Positions 5,494-8,013 of a stretch of 8,013 bases of DNA are shown piece after piece. Position 1 is the stretch's first letter; the number at the start of each line of letters is the position of its first letter. A program made the translations under genes and the position numbers. Source of the DNA: Deltaproteobacteria bacterium. Its GTDB lineage: Bacteria > Myxococcota_A > Polyangia > Haliangiales > Haliangiaceae. The stretch is from positions 1-8,013 of the forward strand of contig JACCQV010001145.1 of the NCBI GenBank assembly GCA_013813945.1, given 5' to 3'. The notes beneath the pieces were generated by a model. It saw only the letters and a program-made list of their open reading frames with translations. It was not told where the DNA came from and searched no databases.

Positions 5494-7881
5494 CTAGCGC
5501 CGCTCGATGACGATCAGACAGTTGGAATCCGGCAGCTCGACCGGGACATCATTCTCGTCGGTCAGCTCGATCTTGCCCGCGAGGTTGTCGCGGTAGCCGG
5601 GCTGGAGGTAGCTGCGCAGCGGGTTGTCGACGACGCGGGCGTTGGGGCCGCACCACTCGAGGAGCTTCGCGACGTACTCGTCGTACGGCAGGATCCCGTA
5701 GAGCTCGCGGACCTCGTACGGGAAGCTCGCGGGGCCCCACGTGTACGTGTAGAGGAACTCCATCGCGTCGGGCGCCGCCATCTCGACGCGTCCGGGTTCG
5801 AGCTCGCGGTAGGTGATCGCGCGGCCGGCGAACTGCGCGCAGTACAGCTCGAGCGTGGGACGAAGATCGGGCGCGAGCATGCGGATCCGCCGGGTGCCGG
5901 GCGGCGGCATCACGCCATCGCGAATGATGATGCGACCGCCGGGCCGCAGCACGGTGAACGCGGCGCGCACGACCTTCGCGACCGATTCGAGCTGAAACAG
6001 CGGCTCGCTATACGAGTAGACCTCGTGGAGGATCGAGCAGAACACAACGGTGTCAGCGGCCGGCACGAGCGTCGGGAGGTCCTCGGCAGCGCCGAGCTGG
6101 ACCGTCCAGCGGTTGCTGTTTGCACGTGCGCGCCCCTCGAGGGCGCTGACGACCTCGCGCGAGAGGTCGACGCCGATGACGTGCGAGTCCGGGAACCGCG
6201 CCTCGAGCAGGTCGAGCACGATGCCGCCGCCTGGGCCGATCTCCACGATCGTCCCCGGCGTCACGAAGTCGAGCATCCGCTGCTTGTCGGAGCGCGCCGC
6301 GTTCATCGTGGCGAGGTAGTTTGCCTCGTTCGCGACGCGATCGAACTCGTCCTTGCGCAGGCCGTAGAGATCGCACAGCGCCTTGAGCATCGTGTGATAC
6401 GCGATCGTCGAGCGGGTCTCGTAGAGCCCGAGCAGCGTGACCAGCGCGGCACTCTCCTCGGTATCGAGGTAATCGACGATGATCGCGTCAGGGTCGGTCG
6501 GGTGTGCGAGGCTCGCCGACAGCGTGCCGAGCGGGCCGAGGCTCGCGCTGCCAGTGAGCAGCGTCCGGATCGGCGTTGCCGCGAGCGCTGCCTCGACGAG
6601 CCGCAACCGATAGCGCACCGCAGAGCTGTCGCCGTGGAGCCGGGCGATCAGGGGCCGGAGCTGTGCGTGCCACGGCCGCGAGACGTCGACGCCGATCGTG
6701 CGCGCAGAGCCGACGGCCGCGGCGAGCACTCCGAGCTGCGCGGCCGGTGATAGCCCGCTGGTCGCAGCTTCGCAGTACCAGAGCTGACAGGTCGCGAGGG
6801 CAGGGGCGAGCGCGGCGAGCTCCGTGTCGCCGAGTGCCGCAACCGCGCTGTCGACAGCGGCGGCGGGCTCCCCGGCGCGCTGGCGCCCGGCGCGAAGTGC
6901 CCGCAGCCGACCCGCGAGCCATGTGCGATCGGGTGCGGGTGCGAGCTCGCCTAGCGCTCGTGGCGGATCAGACCACGCCGGCTCGCGGCACACGGCACCG
7001 AGCTGCTCGCGCACGCGCGCAAGCTGGTCGAGCAATGCATCATCGAGCAGGCCCTCGCGGACGGATGCGGTGTCACACGCGTCGAGGACATGCAGCGCAT
7101 CGAGTGCGACCGTGATGGCTTCGGTCGGCGAGACACGCAGCACACGTGCGAGCGCGGGCGCGAGATCGCGCAGCGTGCCGACGAGCGGAGCGAACATCAT
7201 CAGCGGCCCCTCGCCGCGGATGTGCTGGCCTGCGAGGCCGTGCGCTTCGACCCATGCGATCGCGAGCTGGCCGAGCGCCTCGGCCAGCGGCCAGCCTCGC
7301 GCGCGATCGTTCTTGCGCAGGATCGCGGCGGCCGCTTCGTTGTGAACGTCGAGCGGGATCCCTTGCGCGGCCCAGGCGGCGCGATGCGGCGTGCTCGCCG
7401 TCTTCGCGATGTCGAGATGCAAGATCGCGACGCGCAGCGGCGGACCGAGACCCGCCGCGAGCACGCGCTCCGTGATCGCCGCGAGTCGGCCGAACGATCC
7501 GGGCGACAGGCCGCGATCCTGGAACCGAGCGAGGTCGTGCGTCTCGAGACCTCGCAGCTTCTTGCCGAGCAGGCGGGTCGCGATGTGATCGAGCAGCGGC
7601 CGTGTCGTGCCGGCATCGTGCTCGACCTGCGTGGGCATCGGTGCGGCGAGCGCGGTGGTCTCGGGGAAGGCCGCGGCGATCGCAGCGGACGGGCCGCCCT
7701 CCGACCGCAGTGACTCGAGCATCGCGTGCGCGAAGCCGGTATCCGCGAGCATCGCGGACATCACCGCAGGCGGCGACAGCCAGCTCGCGACCGTCGCGGG
7801 CCCCACCTTGTCGACGAGCCGGCGCCACGCAGCGACGTCTTCTGGCGACGCGAACGCCAGCACCCCCAGGAGCTCGCTCAT
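5494..7881 (-). CDS. Large SAM-dependent methyltransferase with N-terminal degenerate HD-like region
   Basis: A 795-residue cytoplasmic protein with no signal or membrane segment. The C-terminal part (about 515-795) is a class I methyltransferase: motif I V-E-I-G-P-G-G-G at 546-553, acidic D572 in IGVDLS for the SAM ribose, F-C-S-I-L-H-E-V-Y-S-Y at 614-624, and L-R-P-G-G-R-I-I-I-R-D-G-V at 645-657. It then has a distinctive tail: E-F-L-Y-T-Y-T-W-G at 708-716, Y-L-Q-P-G-Y at 758-763 and L-P-D-S-N-C at 783-788. These tail motifs match an uncharacterised bacterial and fungal methyltransferase family as I remember it. The first 500 residues are helical and Ala/Leu-rich. Residues 152-160 read A-I-L-H-L-D-I-A-K, like an HD-domain HD-I-G-K signature with the histidine shifted, followed by D-V-H-N-E at 178-182 and G-Q-H-I-R-G-E at 218-224. 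No substrate can be named. The start ATG 7881 is 21 bases after the upstream stop. Confidence 0.85.
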   Translation of the reverse strand: MSELLGVLAFASPEDVAAWRRLVDKVGPATVASWLSPPAVMSAMLADTGFAHAMLESLRSEGGPSAAIAAAFPETTALAAPMPTQVEHDAGTTRPLLDHIATRLLGKKLRGLETHDLARFQDRGLSPGSFGRLAAITERVLAAGLGPPLRVAILHLDIAKTASTPHRAAWAAQGIPLDVHNEAAAAILRKNDRARGWPLAEALGQLAIAWVEAHGLAGQHIRGEGPLMMFAPLVGTLRDLAPALARVLRVSPTEAITVALDALHVLDACDTASVREGLLDDALLDQLARVREQLGAVCREPAWSDPPRALGELAPAPDRTWLAGRLRALRAGRQRAGEPAAAVDSAVAALGDTELAALAPALATCQLWYCEAATSGLSPAAQLGVLAAAVGSARTIGVDVSRPWHAQLRPLIARLHGDSSAVRYRLRLVEAALAATPIRTLLTGSASLGPLGTLSASLAHPTDPDAIIVDYLDTEESAALVTLLGLYETRSTIAYHTMLKALCDLYGLRKDEFDRVANEANYLATMNAARSDKQRMLDFVTPGTIVEIGPGGGIVLDLLEARFPDSHVIGVDLSREVVSALEGRARANSNRWTVQLGAAEDLPTLVPAADTVVFCSILHEVYSYSEPLFQLESVAKVVRAAFTVLRPGGRIIIRDGVMPPPGTRRIRMLAPDLRPTLELYCAQFAGRAITYRELEPGRVEMAAPDAMEFLYTYTWGPASFPYEVRELYGILPYDEYVAKLLEWCGPNARVVDNPLRSYLQPGYRDNLAGKIELTDENDVPVELPDSNCLIVIERR

Positions 7882-7902
7882 CGCGAGGAGCGTATCAGAG
7901 CG

Positions 7903-8013
7903 CTACTCGGAGCACGGCTTCGTGCGCGCGGGCAGCTTCTTGCCGGGGTTCATCAGGTTGCTCGGGTCCCACATCAGCTTCCAGCGGCGTTGCCACTCGA
8001 GGACCTGCTCGGT
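7903..8013 (-). CDS. Probable FAD-linked oxidase, C-terminal end (runs off the window)
   Basis: Only the last 36 codons and a TAG stop (7905-7903) are in the window. The reading frame open to the edge gives W-Q-R-R-W-K-L-M-W-D-P-S-N-L-M-N-P-G-K-K, then a short basic tail ending P-C-S-E. The D-P-x-x-x-x-N-P-G-K pattern close to the C-terminus is the usual ending of FAD/FMN-containing dehydrogenases of the GlcD/D-lactate dehydrogenase superfamily, where it closes the substrate-side domain. The substrate is unknown, and the FAD-binding part lies beyond base 8013. The gene is co-oriented with and 21 bases upstream of the large methyltransferase, so it probably shares its transcript. Confidence 0.72.
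   Translation of the reverse strand, partial: TEQVLEWQRRWKLMWDPSNLMNPGKKLPARTKPCSE

Noticed and set aside
4564..6750. A 728-codon open frame on the plus strand
   Set aside because: It lies antisense to the large methyltransferase and both lipoproteins, is Arg/Ala/Glu-rich with no recognisable motif, and is the kind of spurious open frame expected opposite high-GC genes.
1..8013. Defence island, phage, transposon, retroelement or CRISPR system
   Set aside because: I see no transposase, integrase, reverse transcriptase, Cas protein, regularly spaced repeats or flanking inverted repeats; base composition looks even throughout.

Overview
The window is a gene-dense piece of a high-GC (roughly two thirds G+C by eye) Gram-negative chromosome. 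The codon use, several lipoproteins with Cys-ended signal peptides, and a mature lipoprotein N-terminus reading C-G-R-V-G-F-D, a start I associate with myxobacterial lipoproteins, point to Myxococcota (old Deltaproteobacteria). That assignment is an inference. I see no rRNA, tRNA, CRISPR array, insertion sequence or prophage gene. Nearly all the DNA is coding.

Left block, minus strand (1-2533): a tight run in the order nth (endonuclease III), a Nudix hydrolase, a KamA-type lysine 2,3-aminomutase, and the first 51 codons of queG (epoxyqueuosine reductase), which leaves the window at base 1. Junctions are an ATGA overlap, a 19-base overlap and a 2-base gap, so this looks like one transcript joining DNA repair or nucleotide sanitation to translation-related modification enzymes.

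Middle block, plus strand (2532-4263): a two-part lipoprotein of unknown function, whose ATG shares a CATG palindrome with the likely nth start; then a broken DNA topoisomerase IB gene that keeps the N-terminal motif region and the C-terminal catalytic-tyrosine segment but has lost the core between them and is out of frame; then a 98-residue SemiSWEET sugar transporter whose ATG overlaps the stop of the dead topoisomerase reading frame.

Right block, minus strand (4274-8013): the last 36 codons of a probable FAD-linked oxidase, a 795-residue protein with a C-terminal SAM-dependent methyltransferase domain and a long helical N-terminal part carrying a degenerate HD-like signature, then two secreted lipoproteins (174 and 223 residues). 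Gaps are 21, 15 and 8 bases, consistent with one operon. It converges on the SemiSWEET gene with only 10 bases between stops.

Most notable are the internally deleted topoisomerase IB with its stranded coupled partner, the uncharacterised large methyltransferase and its operon, and the divergent pair with overlapping start codons.
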